A DNA stretch of 60,964 nucleotides from Litorisediminicola beolgyonensis (lineage in GTDB: Bacteria; Pseudomonadota; Alphaproteobacteria; Rhodobacterales; Rhodobacteraceae), in contig NZ_JBHTMU010000025.1 in NCBI RefSeq assembly GCF_042679605.1, forward strand, positions 1-60,964, written 5' to 3'. Below, piece by piece: positions 26,265-34,915 of this stretch. Position numbers and translations under genes: made by a program. The notes below the pieces were generated by a model. It was not told where the DNA came from. It worked only from the letters and a program-made list of their open reading frames with translations, and searched no databases. Within the stretch, counting starts at the first letter, position 1. Every line of letters starts with the position of its first letter.

Positions 26265-26342
26265 GGCCCACCGGGACAATCTGCGGGGTTGCAGACGCCG
26301 CCCCTGCCGCCATCATGGCGGCGACCCCAAGGAGCCCGGTTG

Positions 26343-28220
26343 ATGGACGCGTTTCTCTACCAAGCCTCGATCTTTCTCGCCGCCGCCGTGATCGCGGTGC
26401 CCATCGCCTCGCGCCTCGGGCTGGGATCGGTGCTGGGATACCTTCTCGCGGGTATCGTGATCGGGCCGGTCCTCGGGCTGACCGAATCGACCGACGACCT
26501 TCAGCATTTCGCCGAGTTCGGCGTGGTGATGATGCTCTTCATCATCGGCCTCGAGCTGGAGCCTCGCACCCTCTGGGACATGCGGCAGAAGCTTCTGGGC
26601 CTCGGCGGGCTGCAGGTGACGATTACCATGCTGGCGGTCATGGCCGCGGCGATGGCGCTCGGGCAACCCTGGGCCCCAGCCTTGGCCATCGGCATGATCT
26701 TCGCGCTCTCCTCGACCGCGATCGTGCTGCAGACCCTGTCGGAGAAGGGGCTGATCCAGACCGCGGGAGGACGCTCGACCTTCTCGGTCCTCCTGACGCA
26801 GGACATCGCGGTCATCCCGATGCTGGTCCTCCTGCCGCTCCTGTCCTCGCGCGATCCGGCACGGATCAGCCCCGACGGCGCGATCCAGCGCGGCGACGCG
26901 GCCGCGCATGGCGACGCACATCATGTCATGAGCCTGGTCGAGGGCCTGCCCGGCTGGGCCGTGGCGCTCGTCACGCTCGGCGCCATCGCCGCGATCATCC
27001 TCGCGGGGGTCTACCTTGTCGGGCCGGTCTTCCGCTTCATCCACGCCACGCGGCTGCGCGAGATGTACACCGCGCTCGCCCTTCTGATCGTGCTCGGCAT
27101 CGCCTTCCTGATGATCCTCGTCGGGCTGTCGCCGGCGCTCGGCACCTTCCTAGCAGGCGTCGTTCTGGCGAACTCGGAGTTCAGGCACGAGCTTGAATCC
27201 GACATCGAGCCGTTCAAGGGGCTGCTGCTCGGGCTTTTCTTCATCACCGTCGGCGCGGGGATCAATTTCACGCTCTTCTTCGCGCAGCCTTTCGTGGTGC
27301 TCGGGCTGGCGCTCGGCGTGATGTTCCTGAAGGGCGCGATCCTCTACACGCTGGGGCGGATTTTCTCGATCCGAGGGCGTGACCGGTGGCTCTTCACGCT
27401 GGGTCTCGCGCAGGCCGGGGAGTTCGGCTTCGTGCTGATCTCCTTCTCGCTCAGCCAAGGGGTTCTCACCGGGCGGCTGGGGCAGCTCCTGCTCCTCGTG
27501 ATCGCGCTCTCGATGCTGCTGACCCCGCTCTTCTTCATCGGCTACGAGTGGCTGTCGAAGCGGATGGAGGAGATCGACGAGGTTCCGGCCGAGGACGAGA
27601 TCGACGAGACCGCGCCGGTCATCATCGCGGGCGTCGGACGCTTCGGGCAGATCGTCAACCGGATGGTGCAGAACACCGGCTTCAAGACCGTGGTTCTCGA
27701 TCATGACATGAAGACCATCCAGACCATGCGCCAGTTCGGCTTCAAGGGCTTCTTCGGAGACCCGACGCGGCCCGAGCTTCTGCACGCGGCGGGTCTGGAA
27801 CATGCCAAGGTGCTGGTCGTCGCGATGGACGATCCGAAAGCCACGAGCACGATCGTCGCCTATGCGCGGCGGACGCGCGGGGACGACCTGCACATCGTCG
27901 CGCGGGCGCGGGACCGGAGCCATGTCTACGAGCTCTACCAGGCCGGTGCGAACGACATCGTGCGCGAGCTCTTCGACAGCTCGCTGCGCGCGGGCCGCTA
28001 CGTGCTCGAAAACATCGGCCTCAGCGAATACGAAGCGGCGGAGGCGCAGAAGACCTTCTTCCACCATGACCGCGAAACCGTGCGGGAACTGGCGCGGCTG
28101 TGGGATCCCGAGCTTCCGGCGGTCCAGAACGAGGCTTACGTGAAGCGCTCGAAGGAACTCGAGAAGGATCTCGAGGCCGCGCTCCTGGCCTCGCTCGAGC
28201 AGAAGAACGGCACCGGCTGA
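26343..28220 (+). CDS. CPA2-family cation:proton antiporter (KefB/KefC-like)
   Basis: This 625-residue protein has about 12 membrane helices over residues 1-400, including GSVLGYLLAGIVIGPV and the antiporter core FALSSTAIVLQTLSEKG. A cytoplasmic TrkA-N/RCK domain starts near 420 (VIIAGVGRFGQIVNRMVQ, GDPTRPELLHAAG), and a charged C-terminal helix ends the protein. It exchanges K+ (or another monovalent cation) for protons with nucleotide-sensitive gating. The start ATG 26343 has AAGGAG upstream. No KefF/KefG partner is adjacent. Confidence 0.92.
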   Translation: MDAFLYQASIFLAAAVIAVPIASRLGLGSVLGYLLAGIVIGPVLGLTESTDDLQHFAEFGVVMMLFIIGLELEPRTLWDMRQKLLGLGGLQVTITMLAVMAAAMALGQPWAPALAIGMIFALSSTAIVLQTLSEKGLIQTAGGRSTFSVLLTQDIAVIPMLVLLPLLSSRDPARISPDGAIQRGDAAAHGDAHHVMSLVEGLPGWAVALVTLGAIAAIILAGVYLVGPVFRFIHATRLREMYTALALLIVLGIAFLMILVGLSPALGTFLAGVVLANSEFRHELESDIEPFKGLLLGLFFITVGAGINFTLFFAQPFVVLGLALGVMFLKGAILYTLGRIFSIRGRDRWLFTLGLAQAGEFGFVLISFSLSQGVLTGRLGQLLLLVIALSMLLTPLFFIGYEWLSKRMEEIDEVPAEDEIDETAPVIIAGVGRFGQIVNRMVQNTGFKTVVLDHDMKTIQTMRQFGFKGFFGDPTRPELLHAAGLEHAKVLVVAMDDPKATSTIVAYARRTRGDDLHIVARARDRSHVYELYQAGANDIVRELFDSSLRAGRYVLENIGLSEYEAAEAQKTFFHHDRETVRELARLWDPELPAVQNEAYVKRSKELEKDLEAALLASLEQKNGTG

Positions 28221-28241
28221 CGGGTCTTGCGCCAAAGAAAA

Positions 28242-28266
28242 GACCGCACCCCGGAGGGATGCGGTC
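28242..28266. terminator. Bidirectional terminator between the antiporter gene and carD
   Basis: The stem GACCGCA / TGCGGTC has an 11-base apex that can pair further. It is flanked by AAAAG on the left and AAAATTT on the right, between convergent genes. Confidence 0.75.
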
Positions 28267-28292
28267 AAAATTTCACGCGATGCGCTGCCCGA

Positions 28293-28802
28293 TCAGGCGG
28301 CGCGGCTCACCAGGACGTCGTCCACCTGCTTCGCGGCCGAGACCTCGTCGCCACCGGAGACGGCAGCCACTTCGCGGGTCAGACGCTCGAGCGCGGCTTC
28401 GTAAAGCTGACGCTCGGAATAGCTCTGCTCGCGCTGGTCGTCGGCGCGGTGCAGGTCGCGCACCACTTCGGCGATCGCGATAAGATCGCCGGAATTGATC
28501 TTCTGTTCGTATTCCTGCGCCCGGCGCGACCACATGGCGCGCTTCACCTTGGCCTTGCCCTTCAGGGTCTTCATGGCTTGGCTCACGACGTCCGGCGAGG
28601 AGAGCGACCGCATGCCAACTTCGCTGGCCTTGTGGGTCGGCACGCGCAGCGTCATCTTGTCCTTTTCGAACGAGATGACGAACAGTTCTAGCGCGATGCC
28701 CGCGATCTCCTGCTCCTCGATCGACATGATCTGTCCGACGCCGTGGGCGGGATAGACCACATAATCGTTGGGGCGAAACTCGTTCTTTTTGGTCTTGGTC
28801 AT
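28293..28802 (-). CDS. carD: CarD-family transcriptional regulator (CdnL-like)
   Basis: The 169-residue protein has the CarD/TRCF RNA-polymerase-interacting domain at the N-terminus (FRPNDYVVYPAHGVGQI, ELFVISFEKDKMTLRVP) and a helical C-terminal DNA-contacting domain (RAMWSRRAQEYEQKINSGD, SERQLYEAALERL). In Rhodobacteraceae CarD activates many promoters with weak -10 elements, including rRNA promoters, without sequence-specific operators. The 288-base region in front (28803-29090) contains no gene but holds its promoter. Confidence 0.95.
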   Translation of the reverse strand: MTKTKKNEFRPNDYVVYPAHGVGQIMSIEEQEIAGIALELFVISFEKDKMTLRVPTHKASEVGMRSLSSPDVVSQAMKTLKGKAKVKRAMWSRRAQEYEQKINSGDLIAIAEVVRDLHRADDQREQSYSERQLYEAALERLTREVAAVSGGDEVSAAKQVDDVLVSRAA

Positions 28803-28906
28803 ACAGCTTCCTCAGCGGCTTGACGAACGGGCACAGGCGACAGAAAAGGCGATCGGAAACACAGGATTTCCGGTCACCTCGGACTCGTTTCGGGGTCTAT
28901 ATCAGA

Positions 28907-28924
28907 GCGACCGGGTTTGGTCGC
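28907..28924. promoter_or_regulatory. Palindrome in the carD upstream region
   Basis: GCGACC-N6-GGTCGC, a 6-bp inverted repeat, lies about 105 bases before the carD start, next to a TATATCA-like A/T stretch. It could be an operator or a leader hairpin. No regulator can be named. Confidence 0.3.
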
Positions 28925-29090
28925 GGCTCATCCTGTGTGCGCAACGTCATCATTTGTGGATGTAATATACCATAAATGACAGGCACTTCCTAGCGCAGCG
29001 CGGAAACGCCGAAAAGAGCGCCGAAACAAGCGCCTGTCACGCGATCTTCACGTGACGGGACCGGTGTGCGTGCCGGTCTCGCGAATCGGC

Positions 29091-29429
29091 TCAGCCGCCC
29101 TCGCCGGGCGCTTCCGAGAAGTACTTCTCGAGCTTGCCCTCTTCGCCGTCGCGCTCTTCGGCCTCGGGCAGCGGGTCTTTCTTGGTGATGATCACCGGCC
29201 AGAGCTCGGAATACTTGCGGTTGAACTCGACCCATTTCTCGGCCTCGGGCTCGGTATCGGGCCGGATCGCGTCGGCGGGGCATTCCGGCTCGCAGACACC
29301 GCAATCGATGCACTCGTCGGGATGGATCACCAGCATGTTCTCGCCTTCGTAGAAGCAGTCCACCGGGCAGACTTCGACGCAGTCGGTGTATTTGCAGGCG
29401 ATGCAGTTGTCGTTGACGATATAGGTCAT
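29091..29429 (-). CDS. fdxA: 7Fe (3Fe-4S/4Fe-4S) ferredoxin FdxA
   Basis: The 112-residue ferredoxin has cluster-binding cysteines in CIACKYTDCVEVCPVDCF (Cys 9, 12, 17, 21, 25) and CIDCGVCEPECP (Cys 40, 43, 46, 50), followed by the C-terminal extension typical of FdxA. It carries electrons at low potential; its partner is unknown. ATG 29429 begins MTYIVNDNC, the family start. It sits between carD and the S4 gene in the same direction. Confidence 0.96.
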   Translation of the reverse strand: MTYIVNDNCIACKYTDCVEVCPVDCFYEGENMLVIHPDECIDCGVCEPECPADAIRPDTEPEAEKWVEFNRKYSELWPVIITKKDPLPEAEERDGEEGKLEKYFSEAPGEGG

Positions 29430-29480
29430 GGGCGATGCAGTCCGTCTCGGTTTCGGTCTCAGCTAGACCATGCCCGGGGA

Positions 29481-29852
29481 TCATTCAAGCGCCTGATCCC
29501 GGGTTTGATCGAGCCGCCGGCGCGCGCGCTTGGTGGGACGCCCGCCTGCCTCGGGAATGGGCGTGGCCGGGTCGCGCGGCTGCGGCTCGGGTGGCGCCAG
29601 ATCGGTGTAGAGCGCCTGCGCCTCCGGAGCCGGGCCGCGGCGGGTGCCGAGCGCCTCGATGCGGATCACGCGGACGGCGCGCGCCTGCGGGAAGGTCAGG
29701 ACATCGCCTGCGCGCAACACGGTGGAGGCCTTGGTCACGTGACTTCCGTTGAGACGGCAGCGCCCCGAGGTGGCGGCCTTGGCGGCGAGGCCGCGGGTCT
29801 TGAAGAAGCGCGCCTGCCAGAGCCATTTGTCGATGCGCAGACGGTCGGTCAC
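29481..29852 (-). CDS. S4-domain RNA-binding protein (HslR/Hsp15-like)
   Basis: This 123-residue protein starts with an S4 domain (LRIDKWLWQARFFKTRGLAA, then GRCRLNGSHVTKAS and LRAGDVLTFP). A Pro/Arg-rich tail follows (RPTKRARRRLDQTRDQA). The architecture matches Hsp15-like proteins, which bind 50S subunits carrying stalled nascent chains. It follows the SUV3-like helicase gene on the same strand, but paired hairpins separate the two. In other alphaproteobacteria the S4-fdxA-carD order is also seen. Confidence 0.9.
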   Translation of the reverse strand: MTDRLRIDKWLWQARFFKTRGLAAKAATSGRCRLNGSHVTKASTVLRAGDVLTFPQARAVRVIRIEALGTRRGPAPEAQALYTDLAPPEPQPRDPATPIPEAGGRPTKRARRRLDQTRDQALE

Positions 29853-29881
29853 GGCGCCCTGCGCCCGGGCTGGGCGCGGGA

Positions 29882-29926
29882 CGTTTTCCGGACCGGAAAA
29901 CGCGCGATTTCCGGTTCGGAAATCGC
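29882..29926. terminator. Paired short hairpins behind the SUV3-like helicase gene
   Basis: Hairpin 1 is CGTTTTCCG, loop GAC, then its reverse complement (29882-29902). Hairpin 2 is GCGATTTCCG, loop GTT, then its reverse complement (29904-29926). Hairpin 1 shares its stem exactly with 17778-17798. Confidence 0.6.
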
Positions 29927-29940
29927 CGACGCGGCGGCGG

Positions 29941-32919
29941 TCACGACTTGTCCTTGAGCCCCATCAGCGCGGCGGCGAAGGGGTTGTCCGGATCGATCCG
30001 GTCCTTCTTCTGCGGCCGGCTCTCGAAGCTCTTCGGCCCGGATGCGCCCTTGCCCTTGGGCGGACGCTTGCCGCCCTTCGCGCCTTTCGGCCCACGTGCC
30101 GCGCCCGGCTTGCCGCCCTGAGGCGCGCCACGCCCGGGGGCTCCACCCCGGCGGCCGCGCTGCTGTCCGCCGCGCGTTCCGGCCCAGGTGAAGGTGTAGA
30201 ACACCTCGGTCTCCGGGCCTGCGATATCCGCATCTGGCGCGGTGCCAACCGGGGTGTCCTCCGACGACACCGCGTCGATCGGATCGGGCTCAGCCGGATC
30301 GGCGGGCTCTTCGGCGATAGGCGCTTCGCCCTGGTCGGGGATCTCCTCGATCTTCTCCTCGACCGTCTCGGCCTCCGCGTTCACGCCCTCGGGCGCTTCG
30401 GTGATCGCGCCGGGCTCGATCGCGTCGGGCTGACCGGCATCGAAGACCGGCGTATCGGCGTTCTCTGCACCCTCGGTGATGGGCGGCACTTCGGCCTCAT
30501 GCGCCACGCCTTCGTCGGTCGGCACGGTCTGGTCGACCGCCTTGACCTTCTCGCGCTCGGCTTTCTCGGCGCGGTAGCCCAGGCCCTGCATCAGGTCGGC
30601 GAACTGTTCGAGCGTAAGACCGGTGATCGACAACATGTCCGCCGAGGCCTCGAACCCGCCGCGGCTGTCCATGCCGCGCAGCATGTCGGCGAGGCGTTCC
30701 AGCATGTCGATCCGGATCGCGCGCTCGCCCGCGGCGCGGTAGCCCATGACGGCGTAATGCTCGACCGGCAGGCCGGGCGTTGCGGGCACGGTCACGAGCC
30801 CCGGCGGCGGCGCCTCGGGGAAGGTGTCGAGCCCCTGCGCCAGCGACCAGAGCACCAGGCGCAGCCGCGTCGGTGCGGGCTTCAGAAGGAGCGGCAGGAA
30901 GATGGTGAACTGGCCGAAGCGGATGCCGTGCTTGCGCAGAGCGCCGCGCGCATCCTGGTCGAGCGCCTTCACCTCGTCGGCGACGGGGCCGCGGGGCTGC
31001 ACGCCCATCGCCTCGATCATGCGGAAGCCGAAGCCCTTGGCCGCGCCCGAGAGCGCCTCGTCGCGCTGGATCGTCAGGAGCGGCTCGAAGAGCGCGGCGA
31101 TCTTGCGGTCAATGAAGTGCTGCAAGCGGCGCTGGACCTTCTGCATCACGTCCGGACCTGCGGCCTCGTCAACAAAGGCCACGACGCGCGGTTTCAGCGC
31201 ATCGTCGCCCTTTTCGAGCTTGCCGACCGCGTCCGAGCCCCACATGAGCCCGCCCTGCTCGGTGAAGTCGATCTCCGTGTCGGGCGCGTTGTAGAACCGG
31301 TCCGCGCGCAAATGGAAATGCGGCGCCAGCGCCTGGAGCGACGCGGTTTTCAGCGTCTTCGCCTCCTGCCCTGTCGCATCCTTGTCCTGGCGGAACCGGA
31401 ACCCTTCGAGACGGCCGACGAATTCGCCCTCGACCGTCACTTCACCCTTGTCGTTCACCTCGGCCAAAAGGGCCTCCTTTTGTTTCAACCGGCGGAGCAG
31501 CACGCTGGTCCGCCGGTCCACGAATCTTTGTGTCAGCCGCTCGTGCAGCGCGTCCGACAGGCGGTCTTCTACCGAACGGGTGCTCCCGCGCCAATGCTCT
31601 TCATCCCCGACCCACCCCTTGCGTTGCGCCACGTAGGTCCAGGTGCGGATATAGGCCAACCGCTTGGACAAGGTGTCGATATCGCCGTCGGTCCGGTCGA
31701 TCCGGTGGATCTGGCGGGCCATGAAGTCGTCGGGAACGCTGCCACGTTCGTGCAGATGTCCGAAGATAACCTCCAGAAGCCCCGCATGTTCCCCGTGAGA
31801 GATGCCGCGGAAGTCGGGAATGCGGCAGACGTCCCAGAGAAGTTTAACCGATTGCGGCGAGGAGGCGCGCGCCATGACCTCGGGACGCGACGCGAGGCTC
31901 TTGAGCGCGATGAGATCGTCGGCCTCGCGCGCCTTGACGAGACGCTCGTCGGTGGGCTGGGCCTCGAGCGAGCGGATCAGGGTCTCGGGCGTGCCGAAGC
32001 TCAGCGCCGCGTTGCGCCAGTTGAGCTTCTTGATCGGCGTGAAGCTGTGGCTGCAGATCGCCTCGGCGACCTCGTCGGAGAGCGGGCTCGCCTCGCCGGT
32101 GACGCCGAAGGTGCCGTGGCTCATGCCGCGTCCCGCGCGACCCGCGATCTGCGCCAGCTCGTTCGGCGCCAGGGGCCGCATCCGGCGGCCGTCGAACTTG
32201 GTCAGCGAGGAAAAGGCGACATGGTCGATGTCGAGATTGAGCCCCATGCCGATCGCGTCGGTGGCGACGAGGAAATCCACTTCGCCGTTCTGATAAAGAT
32301 CGACCTGGGCGTTGCGGGTCCTGGGCGAGAGCGCCCCCATCACCACCGCGGCCCCGCCCTTCTGGCGGCGCAGGAGCTCGGCGATGGCGTAGACATTGTC
32401 GACCGAGAAGCCGACGATGGCGGTCCGGGGCCTCAGCCGCGAGATCTTCTTGGAGCCGGTATAGACAAGTTGGCTCATTCGCTCGCGGCGCACGAACTCC
32501 ACCCCCGGCACGAGCGCCGCGATGGGGCCGCGCATGGTGTCCGAGCCCATGAAGAGCGTCTCGGAGGTGCCGCGCATCCTGAGAAGCCGGTCGGTGAAGA
32601 CATGGCCGCGCTCGGGATCGGCGCAGAGCTGGATCTCGTCCACGGCGACGAAATCGCAGCCCATGCCCTCGGGCATCGCCTCGACCGTGCAGACCCAGTA
32701 GGTGGCGCGCGGCGGCACGATCCGCTCCTCGCCGGTGACGAGCGCCACCACCGAGGGCCCGCGCGCGGCGACGATCTTGTCGTAGACCTCGCGCGCCAGG
32801 AGTCGAAGCGGCAGGCCGATCATGCCCGTCCGGTGCCCGAGCATCCGGTCGATGGCGTAATGGGTCTTGCCGGTATTGGTCGGGCCGAGAATGGCCGCGA
32901 TCCGGGCCTTGTAGGGCAT
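29941..32919 (-). CDS. SUV3-like superfamily 2 RNA helicase with low-complexity tail
   Basis: This 992-residue helicase resembles mitochondrial SUV3: Walker A GPTNTGKT (residues 11-18), DEIQ box near 95 and motif VI QIAGRAGRG near 265. Helical C-terminal regions continue to about 700. From about 730 the protein is acidic, then Gly/Arg/Lys-rich (RGGQQRGRRGGAPGRGAP), suggesting an RNA-binding or phase-separating tail. SUV3 partners with RNA-degrading enzymes in mitochondria; a similar RNA-turnover role here is inferred. It follows the TPR gene on the same strand with 29 bases between. Confidence 0.9.
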   Translation of the reverse strand: MPYKARIAAILGPTNTGKTHYAIDRMLGHRTGMIGLPLRLLAREVYDKIVAARGPSVVALVTGEERIVPPRATYWVCTVEAMPEGMGCDFVAVDEIQLCADPERGHVFTDRLLRMRGTSETLFMGSDTMRGPIAALVPGVEFVRRERMSQLVYTGSKKISRLRPRTAIVGFSVDNVYAIAELLRRQKGGAAVVMGALSPRTRNAQVDLYQNGEVDFLVATDAIGMGLNLDIDHVAFSSLTKFDGRRMRPLAPNELAQIAGRAGRGMSHGTFGVTGEASPLSDEVAEAICSHSFTPIKKLNWRNAALSFGTPETLIRSLEAQPTDERLVKAREADDLIALKSLASRPEVMARASSPQSVKLLWDVCRIPDFRGISHGEHAGLLEVIFGHLHERGSVPDDFMARQIHRIDRTDGDIDTLSKRLAYIRTWTYVAQRKGWVGDEEHWRGSTRSVEDRLSDALHERLTQRFVDRRTSVLLRRLKQKEALLAEVNDKGEVTVEGEFVGRLEGFRFRQDKDATGQEAKTLKTASLQALAPHFHLRADRFYNAPDTEIDFTEQGGLMWGSDAVGKLEKGDDALKPRVVAFVDEAAGPDVMQKVQRRLQHFIDRKIAALFEPLLTIQRDEALSGAAKGFGFRMIEAMGVQPRGPVADEVKALDQDARGALRKHGIRFGQFTIFLPLLLKPAPTRLRLVLWSLAQGLDTFPEAPPPGLVTVPATPGLPVEHYAVMGYRAAGERAIRIDMLERLADMLRGMDSRGGFEASADMLSITGLTLEQFADLMQGLGYRAEKAEREKVKAVDQTVPTDEGVAHEAEVPPITEGAENADTPVFDAGQPDAIEPGAITEAPEGVNAEAETVEEKIEEIPDQGEAPIAEEPADPAEPDPIDAVSSEDTPVGTAPDADIAGPETEVFYTFTWAGTRGGQQRGRRGGAPGRGAPQGGKPGAARGPKGAKGGKRPPKGKGASGPKSFESRPQKKDRIDPDNPFAAALMGLKDKS

Positions 32920-32948
32920 GGGGGCCAGTCCTTCGAAGGCGGATCAGG

Positions 32949-33524
32949 TCAGAGCGACATGCCGCGCGCGGCGCGGTTCAGCCGCTCGAGCGCGGCGTCG
33001 ATATCCTCGTCATGCGGCCGAAGCGCGGCGGCGCGGGAATAGGCGTCAAAGGCAAGCGCGGGCTTCTCGAGCTGGTCGAAGACCGCGCCGAGGCCGCGCA
33101 GGGCGCCGAAATGATTCGGATTGAGCGCGAGGGTCCGCTCAAGGGCATAGACCGCCGGGCCGAACCGCTCGTCGGTGTAATAGGCGAGCGCCAGCGCGTG
33201 CCAGCCTTCGGCAAAAGCCGGCGCATGATCGGTTAGAGCGGTGAGGTGGTCGATGGCGCGCCCGACCTCGTTCACCTCGAGCGCGTCGCGCCCGCGCTTG
33301 AGCAGCAGATCCATCGCCGCCGAGCCGGATTTCGACCATTCCAGCCGGATCTCGCGCTCGATGCGGCCTGCGGTGACGGCATCCTCGGCCTCGGCCAGGC
33401 GTTCCAGAAGCCCGTCGCTCTTTTCGCTCCCGGCCTGCGCCAGGGCGGGGCCGCCCGGGCACAGCGGGAGGCTCAGCAGAAATGCCGCAACGACAGATTT
33501 GATCTTGGGCGCATGCGCAGTCAT
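32949..33524 (-). CDS. Secreted/periplasmic TPR protein
   Basis: The 191-residue protein has a signal peptide (ALAQ near residue 30) and three or more tetratricopeptide-like repeats (AIDHLTALTDHAPAFAEGWH, GPAVYALERTLALNPNHFGA, AFDAYSRAAALRPHDEDID). I chose ATG 33524 because it begins the signal peptide. TPR domains mediate protein contacts. The partner is unknown. Position directly before the helicase gene suggests co-transcription but not a shared function. Confidence 0.87.
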   Translation of the reverse strand: MTAHAPKIKSVVAAFLLSLPLCPGGPALAQAGSEKSDGLLERLAEAEDAVTAGRIEREIRLEWSKSGSAAMDLLLKRGRDALEVNEVGRAIDHLTALTDHAPAFAEGWHALALAYYTDERFGPAVYALERTLALNPNHFGALRGLGAVFDQLEKPALAFDAYSRAAALRPHDEDIDAALERLNRAARGMSL

Positions 33525-33608
33525 CTTGGCCCCAACTGTAACGCGTGTCCCGGGAATTGCCAGAGAGCGCCCGATCACGAAAGAGATCCCGAAGGGAAGG
33601 CAAGAGCG

Positions 33609-33902
33609 ATGAGCGAGTATACCCAGGAAGCGATCAAGGCGCTGAACGAGAAGCTTGGCGGCGAGGGCATCGAAGGCGGCACGGCCAAGTTCGACCTCGA
33701 AGGCGAAGGCAGCTTCATCCTCGACCAGAACGGCGCGCGCGAGGGCGATGGCGATGCGGATGTCACCCTTTCGGCCGAGCCGGACGTGTTCCGCCAGATG
33801 TTCGAGGGCGATCTGAACCCGACCTCGGCCTTCATGTCGGGCAAGCTCTCCATCGACGGCGACATGGGGCTGGCGATGAAACTCGCCGCGCTCCTGGCCT
33901 GA
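33609..33902 (+). CDS. SCP2 sterol-binding domain protein
   Basis: The 97-residue single-domain SCP2 protein (GGTAKFDLEGEGSFILD, VTLSAEPDVFRQMFEGDLNP, FMSGKLSIDGDMGLAMKL) is expected to bind lipids or acyl chains in a hydrophobic tunnel. Its stop overlaps the start of the lipase-like hydrolase by one base (TGATG), so the two are translationally coupled, and a shared role in lipid handling is likely. The start ATG 33609 follows GGAAGGCAAGAGCG. Confidence 0.92.
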   Translation: MSEYTQEAIKALNEKLGGEGIEGGTAKFDLEGEGSFILDQNGAREGDGDADVTLSAEPDVFRQMFEGDLNPTSAFMSGKLSIDGDMGLAMKLAALLA

Positions 33903-34867
33903 TGCTCGAAGAGGCGCCCTTCCACGCCGCGCTGGCCGAGGCGCCGCCCGAGACCCGCGCGGTCTGGGCCCGAACCGATGACGGCAAGCGCATCCGGCTG
34001 GCGATTGCAGAGGCCGAGAGCCCGGAAGGCACGGTGCTGCTGTTTCCGGGGCGCACCGAATATGTCGAGAAATACGGGCGCACCGCCGCGGATCTGACCG
34101 CGGCGGGCTTTTCCGTTATGGCCGTCGACTGGCGCGGACAGGGGCTGTCCGACCGGCTGTTGCCGGATGCGCGCACCGGTCATGTCGATCTCTTCGCCGA
34201 TTACCAGCGCGACGTCGCCGCCGCCGTGGCCGCCGCCGAGGAGCTTGGCCTGCCCCGTCCCTGGCATCTTCTGGCGCATTCCATGGGCGGCTGCATCGGC
34301 CTGCGGGCGCTGACCGAGGGGCTCGAGGTCGCCTCGGCGGTCTTCACCGGCCCGATGTGGGGCATCTCGATCTCGACCGCCATGCGCCCCGCCGCCTGGG
34401 CGCTCAGCTGGTCGGGCGCGCGCTTCGGCCTTGGTCACCTGACCGCGCCCGGCACGAAGCCGGAAAGCTACGTCGTCACCGAAAGCTTCGAGAGCAACCT
34501 CCTGACCCGCGACACCGAGATGTACGCCTATATGCGCCGCCAGGTCACCGAGGTGCCGGAACTGGCGCTCGGCGGGCCGTCGCTGCGCTGGCTGAACGAG
34601 GCGCTGGTCGAATGTCGCGAGCTGGCGCAGCTCCCCGCGCCCGACCTGCCCTGCCTGACCTTCCTCGGCACCAACGAACGCATCGTCGACACCGCGCGGA
34701 TCGAGACGCGCATGGCGCGCTGGCCCGGCGGACGGCTGGTCCATGTAGATGGCGGCGAGCACGAGGTGCTGATGGACGACCCCAAGACCCGCGCCGAGGT
34801 CCTCTCGGAAATCGTCGCCCATTTCCGCGGAACGCAGCACCGGGACGAAGAGGCCGCACGCGCCTGA
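33902..34867 (+). CDS. Alpha/beta hydrolase (lysophospholipase/monoacylglycerol lipase type)
   Basis: The 321-residue serine hydrolase has an oxyanion region (LLFPGRTEYVEKYG), the WRGQGLSDR segment, the nucleophile elbow AHSMGGC near residue 126, and likely Asp and His partners in ERIVDTARI and GGEHEVLMD. The sequence resembles PldB-like lysophospholipases. It is coupled to the SCP2 gene upstream. The next 48 bases separate it from the exonuclease gene, so the four genes 33609-37533 may form one transcript. Confidence 0.9.
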   Translation: MLEEAPFHAALAEAPPETRAVWARTDDGKRIRLAIAEAESPEGTVLLFPGRTEYVEKYGRTAADLTAAGFSVMAVDWRGQGLSDRLLPDARTGHVDLFADYQRDVAAAVAAAEELGLPRPWHLLAHSMGGCIGLRALTEGLEVASAVFTGPMWGISISTAMRPAAWALSWSGARFGLGHLTAPGTKPESYVVTESFESNLLTRDTEMYAYMRRQVTEVPELALGGPSLRWLNEALVECRELAQLPAPDLPCLTFLGTNERIVDTARIETRMARWPGGRLVHVDGGEHEVLMDDPKTRAEVLSEIVAHFRGTQHRDEEAARA

Positions 34868-34915
34868 GAGCGCGCGGGGACTGGTTCGCGCCCTCCCCGC
34901 CCCTAGGTCTGGCGC

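Noticed and set aside
29749..33042. Open frame of 1097 codons on the plus strand
   Set aside because: It lies antisense to the SUV3-like helicase gene. The minus-strand frame has intact helicase motifs; this one has none.
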